Positions 11,988 to 23,699 of a stretch of DNA of 64,000 bases are shown one piece after another (the first letter of the stretch is position 1; each line of letters starts with the position of its first letter). Under the pieces are notes generated by a model. The model made no database searches. It saw nothing but the letters and a program-made list of their open reading frames with translations, and was not told the origin of the DNA. The position numbers were made by a program, and so were the translations under genes. The DNA comes from Nautilus pompilius. Lineage: Eukaryota; Mollusca; Cephalopoda; Nautilida; Nautilidae. Location: contig JACATO010002213.1 in assembly GCA_018389105.1 (NCBI GenBank), positions 62,001 through 126,000 of the forward strand. Direction: 5' to 3'.

Positions 11988-12955
11988 TCAGCAGACAGAA
12001 ATATTACAAAAGACTTTATACCTGCGCGCATTAGGCGGCAGAAACACACAGGCAGTTTCTTTGGCATGGATGAGCCCCGCTGATGCGGAAGCCGGTTGGC
12101 ACTGGTGCAATAAACATACACCGACAGCGCGATTTCTGACCGACTCCTGTTCGTGAATTCTTCCATTTAGTTCCTCTGCAGACACCTGTCGACGCACGCA
12201 CGAATTTCGCACCTATCGGAGTCTAAATGCGGTAACTGCGAGGTCTCGTACACCTGTTCGACGGTGATGGCTGCTCCCTTCCACGTTGTTCGGCACATGG
12301 CGAGGTCATGATAGCCATGCTTCAAAGTCAGAAACGTGACGGCCTGTTCTAGACTCGAACCCCTTTCTTTCGCCTTCGCTACCAGAATTCCATCACTTTT
12401 GAAGCTTCTTACGACTCCTTGAACTTTCGATAGGTGATCAGCTCTGTAAAAGGCACCACTGACAGGTGTTGGAGGTGTTCCAATTGCCTGGAACCCACCT
12501 TGTCGAGGCTTGTTCTTTACAGTATCGGCCTTGACGCGCGCCATCAGACTGCCGACATCTTCGTCCTGCGCCTCTACCCAGAGTTCAGTTGAGCAGCAGG
12601 TGCGCGACAAGTGTGCTGCATCAGTTATCAACAGGAAAAAGTCTTTTCTGTTGGTGACAGAAATTTCATTGGATCATCGACAGCATGGATAATGGTTTGA
12701 TTGTCTGCCGACTTGTATAACGGTCGGTAGTTTATCAGAAGGGTCTTTCAGGATTTTTGCATACACCAGACAAGAAAGCACAAATACTTCCTGCCCATAA
12801 GATCGCTTCCGTCGATGACAATGAACAAGATTCTCAAAGACCAGAGTCCTGATCCTTTCCTTTCCCTCTGGTTCAGGCGTGAACTCCTCCGGATTCTCGG
12901 CGATTCTACTTTGAATCTTCGACAAAGACGAAACAGCAGCCTTGGCCATCCTCAT
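11988..12955 (-). pseudogene. Interrupted unidentified reading frame (possible decayed gene or exon)
   Basis: A minus-strand ATG at 12,955 opens 93 codons (MRMAKAAVSSLSKIQSRIAE...). After an in-frame TGA at about 12,674-12,676 the same frame stays open to a TAG at 12,167. Around the stop, the neighbouring frame reads smoothly for about 14 codons (NQTIIHAVDDP) before the first frame again reads sensibly (NEISVTNRK). Two offsetting one-base shifts would therefore remove the stop. Just before the ATG the minus strand reads GTTTTAATAG, a good 3-prime splice acceptor, so this could be an internal exon. A third frame stays open from 12,212 to 11,988 (RIHEQESVRNRAVG). Composition looks protein-like, but I recognise no family. 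It may be a pseudogene, an assembly error in a real exon, or chance. Confidence 0.35.
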
Positions 12956-13096
12956 CTATTAAAACAAAATGACTCTACTGTGGTGGGGCACAAAATGCTC
13001 ACCAGGTTTGGTAACAAATCGAAATACAGAAAACGAGTGGAGGAGACAGCGCTCAGAAAAAGGACGACCAAACCGCACCATTCACCAATCAACTGA

Positions 13097-14654
13097 CACC
13101 ATAAATTAATCGATCAGAAGCTCATCTTTTCGCGACATTCGGAACAATAACTTTATTTAAACAGTGGGAATTGTTTCGTGGGATTTCATATCGTTACTAA
13201 TAATTTTACCCTTATTTTAACGTAATCTGGCAGGTTTAAACCGAATTTTTTGCTTAACAGTAAAATTTTTACTTTACTGACATAACGAAAAAGAATTTTA
13301 GTTTACCTTATAAATTTTACGGATCGAGTTATATTTCTGAATTCCTTTTTGAACTCTTAGAAGTTTAGCGATCACGGAAAAATTCTGACTTTATTGTCTT
13401 ATAAACCCCTAATAAATTTTGTCGTATATGATGACTTTTTAAAAAAAATTCTTCAAAATTCAGCAGCAATGACCATACATTAAACAAAGGATACGCATCT
13501 ATTTTCTTTTAAACTGCTAAAACACCTCATTTCTAAAATTCTCTACTATATATATATATAGTAGAGAATTTGGTAATATATACCAAAGTGTACGATTTCG
13601 ATATTTCCAACCATAATTATCAAAATTATTCATGGGATACCTTGATTTAGCAAACGATAAGTGGACCTTTATGGTAATACAGGAAACTGCCAACTATATC
13701 AACTCACTCAGCTTTCAGGCTCAAAACTCCACCTTTGTTCGCGAGTTTAGCTGAGTTTGCGAAAACTTTGAGCAGTAACATCACCAAGCGTTTTAATTCA
13801 AATAATTTTCCTTAAAAATTCCTGGAGAACTCAATCCTATTTTATGTAAACTTGATAAGAACTATTTTCCTTCAGTAGCCCGATAGTGTAAATGCCTCTG
13901 TGGTTACAGCAGCAGCAGCAGTAATCGCTTGTTAGACCGAGAGATGAAGCTATGACAATTATAACTTCATCTTCTAGGTTTAATTTGGAATTACTATCTC
14001 TGTAACCATCAGCCCAAGTCTTCCATATATATATAACATATTTTTGTTGTTGTTGTTGTTCCGTTCGTTTTCTTCTTCTTTGTTTGTTTTCTTATTTAAC
14101 AAGTTGTTGAAAACAAACTGTGTATATCATAGCGTTCTTTTCTGGAAGAAATGTTCTAAACGGTAGCTCATCGTCGATGGAGGGATGCGATAGTTTAGAA
14201 GTTCTGAATATAAGCAGCTTCAGGCAGACTGGAAAAAATCCTTGTACCACGACTATTTTCATTGGGTAATAACGTAGTTAGTTAACCATATTTAGCCAAC
14301 ACTTAAAAAAAAAACAACAACTTATATATGAATATGTGCTGAATTTGATTTTAAAATGACAAAAGAAGAGGTTAATTTCATTCATCTGGCTGATGTTGTC
14401 GTCAGAAAGACTGAGCGACCGGTGAAGCAAATTAGATCTGCGAGGCGCAGAGAGACAAAGTTGGTAACCGAATTGAGATTTTACCCCATCAACGATGATT
14501 TTTACCAGACTGTATAGAAACATATTTTTCTCCGATGTCTATATGTATTTTTCTTGAAACCTAAAAAAGGAAAAAGAAGAGAAAGAAGTCTACTATTTTT
14601 TTTTTTTTTTTAAAGAAATTTAATTTGTCTCGCGTGAGGTAAGTAGATGAGAGT
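13097..14654. other. AT-rich noncoding DNA with a perfect palindrome
   Basis: No gene was seen. A CAG/CAA-type short repeat lies at about 13,905-13,922 and GTT repeats at about 14,044-14,060. The palindrome at 13,536-13,571 is listed separately. Confidence 0.35.
13536..13571. repeat. 36-bp perfect palindrome
   Basis: AAATTCTCTACTATATAT is followed directly by its exact reverse complement, so the whole 36 bases equal their own complement with no spacer. It could form a hairpin or cruciform. It may mark two MITE ends joined head to head, but no further symmetry is seen outside the 36 bases. Confidence 0.9.
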
Positions 14655-14985
14655 TACTCTATTACTGGGCCATCATCAAAGCGCCCGCATCTTGAATAGG
14701 CTTTCGCGTCGCGAAACAATTCCCACAGGAAAGGCAACCTTAGCGTGTGGTTCCGCAGTTGTCCGCTGGGAAGTGTTGGCGCTCCTGTCGCGAAGCATCG
14801 CCGGAAAAAATCCCTACTAGAACTCTTTATCGTTTGAATGTGAAGGAAAAGCCTACGCGGCCGGTTGAAGAAGAAAAGCAGAAATAAAGCCAAGGGAAGG
14901 CAGGCAGTACGGCAAACCGACAGAATGTCGACGAGGACCCGGAATTCGGCCCTCAACCTTAACAGTCTAAACAGCTCAGCAGAGA
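14655..14985 (-). repeat. tRNA-derived SINE, minus orientation, CpG-rich copy
   Basis: Read on the minus strand, a tRNA-like head region is followed by sequence shared with the other SINE copies in this window: TTTGCCGTACTGCCTGCC, a pyrimidine-rich block, TTCTAGTAGGGATTTTTTCC and a tail. This copy keeps many CpGs (GCGTCGCGAAAC, GTCGCGAAGC). Ends are approximate. Confidence 0.6.
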
Positions 14986-16089
14986 TTCAGTCTCATATTT
15001 CTGCTTTTAAGCATTTTAATACTCTAAGATTTGCCTGGTTTACGCTGTAGTAATAGATTTCAAATTAAAGGTGTGGACAATCATAAATTTTCGTGGTTAT
15101 CACCAGATAGAAACACTAAGGTATCGTAGCCAAATGAATAAATTATCCTTCTTTCGCGTGTAGCCGACAACATTTGATTTAGTGCGCAGGGCATGCTGGG
15201 TATTCACCGACAAGTCGTGGGCTTTAGCTTGATTCAGAGTGTTGCAATAAATCTCTTTCTATTTAGATTTCGACTATTTCAACAAATAGAACTTGCAATG
15301 CGTTCAAGTGTCACGCTTGGTGGTGCGTCTTTAAGACTTCGATGCCATCCGAGCCGCTAAGTGGCGAGAAATGCCTCTGTTGCTTGTAATCTTTCAGTGC
15401 GTCGGGAGAGAGAAACTGGTAGAACAATGAATGTGTGCTACGTCACGTGATAGGTTAAAAGGTCGCATCCGTCAACGCATATTTCTAGTGTTTCCGATCT
15501 TTGATCATAACTACAAAATAGCTCAGATATTAGTACAAACTGAATTTTTAAAAAAAAAAAAAAAAGTAAATAGCGCTAGATCTTTAAATAAATGAAGTGA
15601 ATTTCTAACGAGAGTTATCAGGGCTGTCAGTCCCTGAATCATTGAAAGTGTTAAAACCGTGGCTTCAGGTCCTGCGGCTACACTCGACAGTCGGTCGACT
15701 TCTCGCCAAACCCCTGTAGAACGCCAAAAGGGCAGAGATGCTGAAGGGAAACGATTGCTGGTGTTTCCGACACGTGACACTAATGTTAAATGTTTTTACT
15801 TTATAGTTAGCTTGTTTGCTAGTATTAGAAAACATCTTCAAAAGCCAAACTAAAATAAGTATTCATACCTAAGTTAATCCTAATTCTTTATTGTCAATTA
15901 TCGAGAGTGAGGGGACGTTAAAGAAATGACGCAAAATATTTGTTTTATAGAACAGTTTTGTAAATGAACAAAAATTGTGATGCATATGTCCCATGATATG
16001 GAAGTTAGGAAACAATAAGCCCCTTTCAGTTATAATATTAAATGTTCACTTCCTGTGGACTCTACCATATTCTGTTGCTGCACATTTTT

Positions 16090-16943
16090 ATTTAGCTAAG
16101 TCTTTTTTGGCTCCCACTTGTAACAAGGTGAGGTATATTCGGGGTTGTCCATTTTAATGATAAACTGAGAGATCTCTGTGCCATTCATTGTAAGGTTTTC
16201 AATGCTCCGTCTAACAGACAAGTTCACATCAGGAAAACGGATCTTTACTGGTTCAGTATCAACATCTTTACTAACTGGAAGACCTTTCCTAATGGCTTAC
16301 ACTTTGACAAAGTTGCCAACCGACATTATCAGGGATGCATTCATTTTGGGGATAGACGAATTCTCGTTAAAAGAATCTGTTAAGTAAGGCAGTGCTGATT
16401 GGTAAAACAAGGTACGCTTTAGTCGCAGAGATCTCTCAAACCTTTGATGGCCATCCCCGACAGACTTGAGGTAACTCTCGCTGCCATCAACTAATTCCAA
16501 GTTTCGCGGCAGTGCCACTCTCTACAATAAGCCAGTGTTGACGTCCTTCCTTCACCTTTTTGTAACCAACACCTCGGAAAACCAAAAAAAACGTCATAAG
16601 AACAGATTTTCTCTTTGTAGATTTGTCAAACCGGTGAAAAAATACAACATAAAATTTCTTTCCATAATCTGAAGCTTCGCTAGTCAAGTTCAGAACGAGT
16701 GGGAAAGGATATTCATCAAGGCAGCTTGAGTCATTTTGTGCCATTGTTTTGGTAGAACTTTTCTTGCCGAGCTTAACACTCATGTTTCTAATACCAGATG
16801 TTGAGCGGCTTTTCTTTGGAATGTCATAAAGTTGGCTTCTCGTCGATCTTAACAAAGATACTTGCAGCAGTTGTTGACTCAAGTTCATTTGTACAAGACA
16901 CGTCAGGAAGGTTAAATTCATTTCTGCTGTTATCGGTTGTCAT
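16090..16943 (-). pseudogene. Interrupted unidentified reading frame with frameshifts
   Basis: On the minus strand a chain of protein-like segments runs in shifting frames. An ATG at 16,943 opens 39 codons (MTTDNSRNEFNLPDVSC...). A second frame covers about 16,830-16,530 (KKSRSTSGIRNMSVKLGKK, then DEYPFPLVLNLTSEASDYG). A third begins near 16,518 (NLELVDGSESYLKSVGDG, then NENSSIPKMNASLIMSVG). It passes through an in-frame TAA after VGNFVKV and continues (AIRKGLPVSKDVDTEPVK, then RRSIENLTMNGTEISQF) to about 16,090. The persistence of sensible composition across breaks suggests a decayed gene. I cannot assign a family, and chance or an exon/intron series is not excluded. Confidence 0.35.
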
Positions 16944-16999
16944 GCATCCTGACTGTCAGTAGATTTATCTTCTTCAACCCGGCATCATCTTACCCATCA

Positions 17000-18605
17000 A
17001 CAGCCATGGAATACCCTTCGTTGATGAGATATGCTGAAAGTTAAAAAGCATAGCATTAACATATGTACTTCTTTTTCACTGAGAACCAATTTCTCGCATA
17101 CTCATGGTACATAAGAATGCAAATTATAAAACAGGCATAAAATATATTTCTATCGCTTGTTTGGAAAAATAAAAATACATTTATAATGTTTAATATTAGC
17201 CAGAAACATTATTTATATCCATATCATCTTAAATAAATCCAAAACTTATCACCAGGATCATCATAAAGCCATGTAAAAAAAAAACATCTTGATATCGCTA
17301 TAAATGCTTTTAATGTAAAGTAAACCATAACTAGCTGCTAGCGGGGTAAGTTGTTCCAGCACTAGTAATTTCCGATTGAGCTCTAATTGACGTCATATTC
17401 TTTGATCTTTAATTTTACGTCGATCCGTCGCTGTACATTTTAGGAATTAATGGTGCTATAACTTGTCCATGTAACAATTATCCCCGGTTGTCTCCTTTAT
17501 TGCCCAAGTTAATATTACACATTATAAACCAAAAATATTAAAAACTTACAATAATTGTTACTGTTGTGCAAAATCTTGATGATCTCTTTAAAGAGATTAC
17601 TTCCATTTCGGTAATGATTCCGTTCTTAGTCATAACAGAAGTGAACGTATTTACACGCCACGGAATTGAAAATCGGTCGCCTCATTCAACATACATTTTG
17701 CCATTGTCCCCCGCTGCCGCATACTGTTATGTAATTTGTGAATCAGAGACATCGGCAGAAACTGAACTAAGATGATCAGCAGTTACCATTGGTCGATTCC
17801 GCTAGGCCATCAAACGAAATATCTTCACTTTAGTACAGTTAACCAGAAGATACATTTGAATGTCTATATTTAATTCGAGCACTTTAACCGTTCCGTACAT
17901 ACACCAATGAAAATTGACATAGGATATTATAGCAGTACACCTTTAAATATTACGTTTAAAGATTGAACACTGCTTTCTCTCTCCTTGTTTTAGTTATAGA
18001 TAGCCTTTCATAACGTATCAGATTCGCGAATGATATCGTATTTTTTTTTTACCGTCCGTCTTACCTTGTGTTACCTGTTCTGTCATGCAGCGATTCCAAA
18101 TGACTTCCTTGACGGAGATTGAAAAATATTCTAAGCACCGATATAGATTAAATAAATTTATGCAAATTTTCAGCAAAGAAAGAAAGAAAAAAACTGTGAA
18201 ATAAACCAACGCATAATTTAATACATTATCTCTAGAACTTTCTTTGAACTGAAAACAAACTGATATTTACTCGGCTGGTTCAGGGAGGTCCCTGGGTGTG
18301 TGGTCTTTGATACAGAATTGCTTGTACTTTATCTATCAACTGTGAAAGGGTTAACAGTTTCTTTTTTTTTTGAAAACTTTCTTTCGGCTTTGTTGTTGTT
18401 GTTTGGTGTATTTTAAATTAAACTTAATCTTTTTATGCCGTTATTTTGATAGATGTGTAAGTTAAATAAAAAGGTCGGTATCGTCCAAGATGAGTAGTTG
18501 GGGTTTTTTTCTGTTAATTGTTAACTGTACATGAAACAAAAACAAAATGACATAGGAAATTAATCGTTTCCCCTTTTTTTGATGAACCTTTTCCTGATTT
18601 TCGAG
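17000..18605. other. Noncoding DNA with a dispersed repeat relative
   Basis: Mostly AT-rich with no gene. Bases 17,355-17,500 resemble the repeat at 108-215, sharing AGTAATT, TGACGTCAT, TAGGAATTAA and TGTAACAATTATCCCCGG-type blocks. Confidence 0.35.
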
Positions 18606-18609
18606 GTCT

Positions 18610-18930
18610 TAAGGGCACCTCACAGCAATATGGGGCAGGAGCGTGGTTTGGTCTCGATGATCAGGCCAGCTGGTTGTGGACCCTTCAGGAGCGGCGATCG
18701 AGGTGCGAGCTGGTCAAGAGTTACCCGAGGGACCGCGAGAAAACCCTGCCAGGAATCCTTTCTTTATTAAATATGGGGGGGGAACTGGGGAGTCCGGGGG
18801 AGGGGGGGGAGAGAAAGCCTACAGGTCTGAAATAAGAGCAAAGCCGTTCGTACGCCAAACCGAGCCGGTCCCGACTGGGATTCGAACTCTGGCCCTCGTT
18901 CCTGTTGAAAGTTTTTGTGCATGACAGCAT
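18610..18930 (-). repeat. tRNA-derived SINE, minus orientation
   Basis: The minus strand reads GAGTTCGAATCCCAGTCG, a clear pol III B box, then GGGACCGGCTCGGTTTGGCG and a CT-rich block. This matches the organisation of the copy at 43,655-43,985 (GGTTCAAATCCTGGTTGGGG, then GGCTCCATTTGGTGTACC). Open frames here are SINE translations. Ends are approximate. Confidence 0.65.
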
Positions 18931-19582
18931 TTACGTAAATTACGTCTCCGCCACATTTTCTTGCTTAAAAGATTACAGAACTGACTGCGGGGGACGCTTA
19001 AAATAGAGGTAACTTCGCGAGAGTCGGAGGCTCTCGGCCCCGAGCCCACGTTTCAGGGATCTCCCCTCGTTGCCATCACCGGAGCTTTATAGAACAAAAA
19101 AAAAATGTCCTAAAATATTTCCTTTCTGTCCTCTCGTCGTATTTTACACGAACCAGCTGCGTTTGTAGGTTGGGAGACACAACTGGAGTTAAATCACGTG
19201 TTTCTTTTTGCTCGTCTTTAATGGGAGATGCAGAAATTTCCACCGAGTGCGGGGTTCGCCCCCATTCGATTCGAGCTCAAGGAAATACAAAGAAGACCGC
19301 TGCCATAGATACAAGGTAATGGGTAGGGGGAAAAGGGGGATTGGTGAAGTGGCTTAATCTGTTGTGGCTGTACGGAACGCTGTGGAATGGGGAGGAGATT
19401 TTTTTAAAAAGAAAAAAAGAGATAGAGAGAGAGAATTGGAATTTTAGACAAGTCTGCTATCAAGCTTTATAGCTTGGGAATAAATAGATGGCCCTGTCAG
19501 TACCAAATTATACCATTCCGTTTTACAGCTTCTGGTTTTATAGGCGCCCGTTCAGCGAAAATGATGGAGGGCCGCATAAACA

Positions 19583-20086
19583 ATGGAGGTAACGATGTCT
19601 ATTAAACGAGGCGGCCGAGACTGGGGTTTTAATAGACACTCGAACGGTGAGTTAATGGGTGCTCGTGGGATCGCGGAAATTCGTCGGGACGGCGGCAGGC
19701 GAGAAACTGAGCAGCAGCAGAACCCGCGGAGCTGCTCCGGGCGCAAAACGAGCTTTTTATTTCCGTGTCAGACGGAGAACGGGGCGGGGGTGGGTGGGGG
19801 TGGTGGATATATAGAGAACAGGGGCTGTTCGGGGTCTTTCTTTCTCGCCACGAAGTGTGTGTGGATGGCCCGACCCTTCTGGGAAAAACAACATTCCGAG
19901 TTTCCGCCAGCGTCTGACAAGCGTTTGCGAGTTCGCGGAAACGACGCCAGGGGGTCGGTCAAGATGTCTGCCGCGAAACGTTTACCGACACTTGGGTCGT
20001 ACGTCCACATAAAGGAAAATGCAGCATCTGCTTCATCGCCGTCGCCACCCGTTACGCATAACGACCAACCGTTATTAAATAAATAA
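19583..20086 (+). CDS. Open frame of 167 codons, doubtful
   Basis: The longest ATG-started uninterrupted frame in the left third. The product would be basic and low in complexity (a GVGGGGG run, QQQ, a Ser/Pro tract near the end) with no signal peptide, membrane span or motif that I recognise. The region is GC- and CpG-rich, where stop codons are rarer, so chance is a good explanation. No convincing splice sites bound it. Listed only because of its length. Confidence 0.12.
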   Translation: MEVTMSIKRGGRDWGFNRHSNGELMGARGIAEIRRDGGRRETEQQQNPRSCSGRKTSFLFPCQTENGAGVGGGGGYIENRGCSGSFFLATKCVWMARPFWEKQHSEFPPASDKRLRVRGNDARGSVKMSAAKRLPTLGSYVHIKENAASASSPSPPVTHNDQPLLNK

Positions 20087-20344
20087 GTAAATGTAGTTTG
20101 TTTTGTTTTTTTAAGCAGTCGCTCCGAAAGATGTTTCGACCATTAAACAACGTTATTAATCAGTTAGTATGAACCTTTCCAGAAACTGCTCAGAACATTT
20201 TGGAACTGTTAAATTACAGAGATGCCTGTCTTATCTCGCGCCATCCATTTTACCTGTCTCTTTATCATGAGCTAAAATGGCGGCCATCCCATTTTTTTTG
20301 TTTCTTATATATATATATATTTTTTTTTCGTATATTGATATTTA

Positions 20345-20575
20345 CAGGGAAAGGGGGGAAGCCTGGTAATGAAGCGTAGTGCTTCAGTTGTCCGCTATGA
20401 AGCGTTGCCAGTCATACGCAAACGAATGGTTCAGAACTCTCGACTTCGGCAGGGAAATAGCCAGGGGGAGGGATACCCACGAGGGCCGGCCGGCTGGTGA
20501 AACAGGGTGACAAGAAACCACGCCCCGATGCAGTGCATTAACCCCTGCACTACCATACTGTCCTTTATTTATTTT
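20345..20575 (-). repeat. tRNA-derived SINE fragment, minus orientation
   Basis: On the minus strand ATGGTAGTGCAGGGGTTAAT resembles an A-box region (TGGTAGTGCAGGGG). It is followed by CGTGGTTTCTTGTCACC, matching the ATGGTTTCTTCTCACTC block of the 43.7-kb copy. The GCAGTTGTCCGC-like tail segment is also seen. The centre looks rearranged or deleted. Confidence 0.45.
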
Positions 20576-20589
20576 ACCCGGTCATTTTT

Positions 20590-22340
20590 TTTTTTGGTAT
20601 AAATAAAACTACTGCGAAATTTGTAGGTGGTAGTGATCGGCAAGCAACGATCTGTTTCATGTGGTCTCCACCCTAAAGCGTGCATTTGCTGGCCATCGCA
20701 GACAAATATAACCTTTCAGATATGAACGATATGCATACAACAGGAGGAGAGATCGTGGCGATCCAGTCACGTGAACCCAATATCCGACTATCATTTGGCT
20801 GTTACTATATACGCTTTTCCTTTTATTATTATGTAGTTCTGTTTACATATTCAAAATGGTTGGTTCAGGTTGCGCCCCGAAATTATTAAAACCCTCATGT
20901 GGTTTCCATTTTTTTACGAGTTTCTTGATGAAACTGCGTGTGCATCGGCGAACAGTTGAAGTAAATAGGGAGGGAAGCCATTTTACGTACTTGTTTAATC
21001 AGTCTTTTGTCAGCGCCCACGAACCAATCGTTGTTCTATCTTTCACCCTGCGTGATTTAATACATGGGATGAACATGGAACTTTAAACGGGTTTTATCGA
21101 AGTCACGTGTGTGAGTGACCTAGGGGTCAGTGTGATTGTGAATGTGTATCAAAGTAACTAAGCAACTGCGATTTTTATCGTCGTTTTCTTTTTCCAAATT
21201 GTTATAATAAATATTGCAACTGCCTTCAAATTACTATTTGCTCCATCTCATTCATTCAATGCTAAAACAGGGATTTTGTTCTTTTTTTTCAGATCTCATC
21301 GCCAAAAAAAGTCCTCGGACATTCTACAGTTCAAACCTCAGTCACGGCCAACGATCTTGCATCACTGTGAATTTGCTTGATAAAGATGCTGAATGCATAA
21401 TAGTGTTACATCCGACATAAACGATGACGACAAGTGTAAGTGACTCGGTCGGGACCGGCGTCAGGCTGTGCGACAACAGATCTCATGATGACCGACTTTG
21501 TTATCGTTGTTTCTAGGGTAGTGCAAAACTTTTGGCTGTGGCTGTACAGGATCGGTGGCCGGGTCAGGAACGCGAACTTGCAGCAGCGTAGAAGTTCCTC
21601 GGTGTAGGGGTGCTAACAAACCCCCTTATTACTATTTCCGACCAGAAAGATCGAGCTTCTCCGCCGAAACCTTTCTCTCTCTCCCTGTGAAATACGGACT
21701 CGTGAGCAGTTTGCACAGATGTGGTCCAGTTGCGCGTTTTCTCGAGGTGGGAGTAAAACCCACAGATGACTTATTACCTCGCTTAGCAGCAGACCCCCAC
21801 TTGTTTTGCCACCAAAGATCGCATAAAGTAAATGCTGAGTGATGTCGCATTACAAAGGGTGCAAGTCTCATTACCTGTGCTTAGCATTCCTTACCATAGT
21901 AGAGGAGATCGGAGCTAGTCGTTGTTGTTGCAGCAACAGTAATTTCTAATTAAACCGTATGGCCTCGATAGGTTTGAAGGCCGTTCCTGGCCCATAGATA
22001 ACCTGAGATATGCTTTGATTAACTTTAACTTACTAAAGCATCGTTCACTCGACACTACAGTTACCAGTAGAGTTCACAAAGCGATTCAATGTTAGAATAC
22101 GATTCTGCTAGTTAGTAGTCATGGATACTTTAGGACACGGGTCTAAAGAGAAATTTCACGCGGACAGTTTCCTGATCCGGAATACACTGTATTTTAGAAA
22201 CATAACTTATTATGTAATTTAGAATGGAAGAGAACAGGTGTGATATAAACGATTAATGTTAATGTCGTGTAAAGGAAACAGAATACAGGTGTTTAACCAT
22301 TCGGGGCTCGAGTAAATTAGGAAAGTATGCCGTGATCTGA
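20590..22340. other. Noncoding DNA, no supported gene
   Basis: No gene was found. Bases from about 21,935 (CAGTAATTTCTAATTAAACC) resemble the start of the dispersed repeats at 110 and 17,355. Confidence 0.3.
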
Positions 22341-22439
22341 TCCTGGTGTTATCATCGGCTGGCACCCGAGGTCAGTCAAGATGCAACCAGCTCTGGTGTT
22401 AATGACTGGCGAGGCCTGCCACCCAGCCCGTGCAACTGG

Positions 22440-22674
22440 GGGTGTTGTGGGAAAGGCGTGATAGGGGAATATAGATATATATATATGTTGTTGCCCTCGC
22501 AGGTGTGGAGGCAGCTAGTCATCAGTCATAGTACTGATAGAGCTCTCGGGGAGCGCTGTAGGAGATTGGTTTTAACAACAGTCAGTTTGAGAGATCACGG
22601 TGAATAGTTAATAAAGCCTTGGACAGTTTTCGTGCCCCCACCTTCCAGGCTGACTGCGCACAAATCCGGTTACA
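22440..22674 (+). mobile_element. Possible LTR-type promoter/terminator segment
   Basis: A TATA-like run (ATATAGATATATATATAT, about 22,470-22,487) is followed by TGTTGTTGCCC. About 125 bases later come AATAAAG (about 22,610), a GT/C-rich stretch, and an end in CCGGTTACA. This order is what an LTR (U3-TATA, R, poly(A) signal, CA end) would show. No matching TG start, target duplication, second LTR or primer-binding site could be fixed, so the call is weak. Confidence 0.22.
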
Positions 22675-22889
22675 AGTTTTGTATTAACCACCCCAAATTT
22701 TGATATTTTAAATTAAAAATTCTTATCAAATTTTCCTAAAAGCTAATCTATTTTTGCACCGCCCTCAGAGACTACTGCACACATATATATATATATAATC
22801 AAGGCTAGGTATCACTCATTAGACCGCATCTTCTCTTCGCGAGTTTCTCGATACGGTGGAAGCTTTTCGGGTGCTGCCCGTTGGACCTC

Positions 22890-23590
22890 GTGATCACGGG
22901 CAAATCTTCGGCTTCGGATGTGACGCTGGACGTTTTCCGATGCTGCTGTCTTTCGCCTTCTGAGTCGAAATGATGCGGGGAAAGAAATCTGTTAACCTCA
23001 TCCTGGTAACGATGGAAAGCCTGGGTACCCGCGTCGGTACAACATCCGGAAGTTCAGGTGCTTCGGGGACAATGGCATGGATACTGGCTGTACTTGTGCC
23101 GAGTGCATTAACAAGGTCATCGATTCCCACTCGTCTGTCATCATGGACATTGCCAATGTTTTCAGATGTGGCGTCCTGGTCGATCCTCGCCCGCTCATCT
23201 TTAACCCTGCTCCGTCGCACTCGTACACATTATTCCTCTGCCCCTACTTCCTCCGGATGAATTTCAGTCGGCGGGACACTTTCGGGCCGCACTTCCCCCG
23301 GCGCGGCCATCTTTTTTAGTCGCCCAGTAGCGCCACCGGTGAAACCCGGCGTTTGCCGGTTTGTCGCGCGCGCTGGTGCGAACGTTATCTCTCTCATTTT
23401 CTGCCTCGCACACGGAGCCTGCGAAACTCTTGGATGAATCAGTCCGCACGCAGAGGGGCCAGACCGCCCCAGCGTTGGCGGGCGGACATTTTGATGACCG
23501 GATCAAAAGTTCGGACCCCGAATAATTTTTATCTGCTTTGGTAAAGACAGACAGACAGACACTTCCTCCCACCTCCGGTACTCCATCAAA
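22890..23590 (-). other. CpG-rich segment with a possible minus-strand first exon
   Basis: A GC- and CpG-rich stretch. On the minus strand AAAAAAGATGGCCGCG (ATG at 23,310-23,308) is a strong start context and opens MAAPGEVRPESVPPTEIHPE before an in-frame TAA. Inside this reading frame GAAGTAGGGG could serve as a splice donor. After the TAA the same frame is open again for over 100 codons (VKDERARIDQDATSENIGN). It could be a first exon at an unmethylated promoter, a decayed gene or chance. I name no product. Confidence 0.22.
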
Positions 23591-23699
23591 GCAAAGCGGT
23601 AACGAAAAACGCGCCCGAATTACGCCTCTCGCTCCGCCGGAAGCCGGCTTCGGACCCGGTTATCCGTGGTTAATGTGACGGCGTCAGGCGTAGCAGACC

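Noticed and set aside
12674-12676. In-frame TGA as a possible selenocysteine codon
   Set aside because: No known Sec motif surrounds it and no SECIS element was seen. A frameshift explanation fits the neighbouring frame better.
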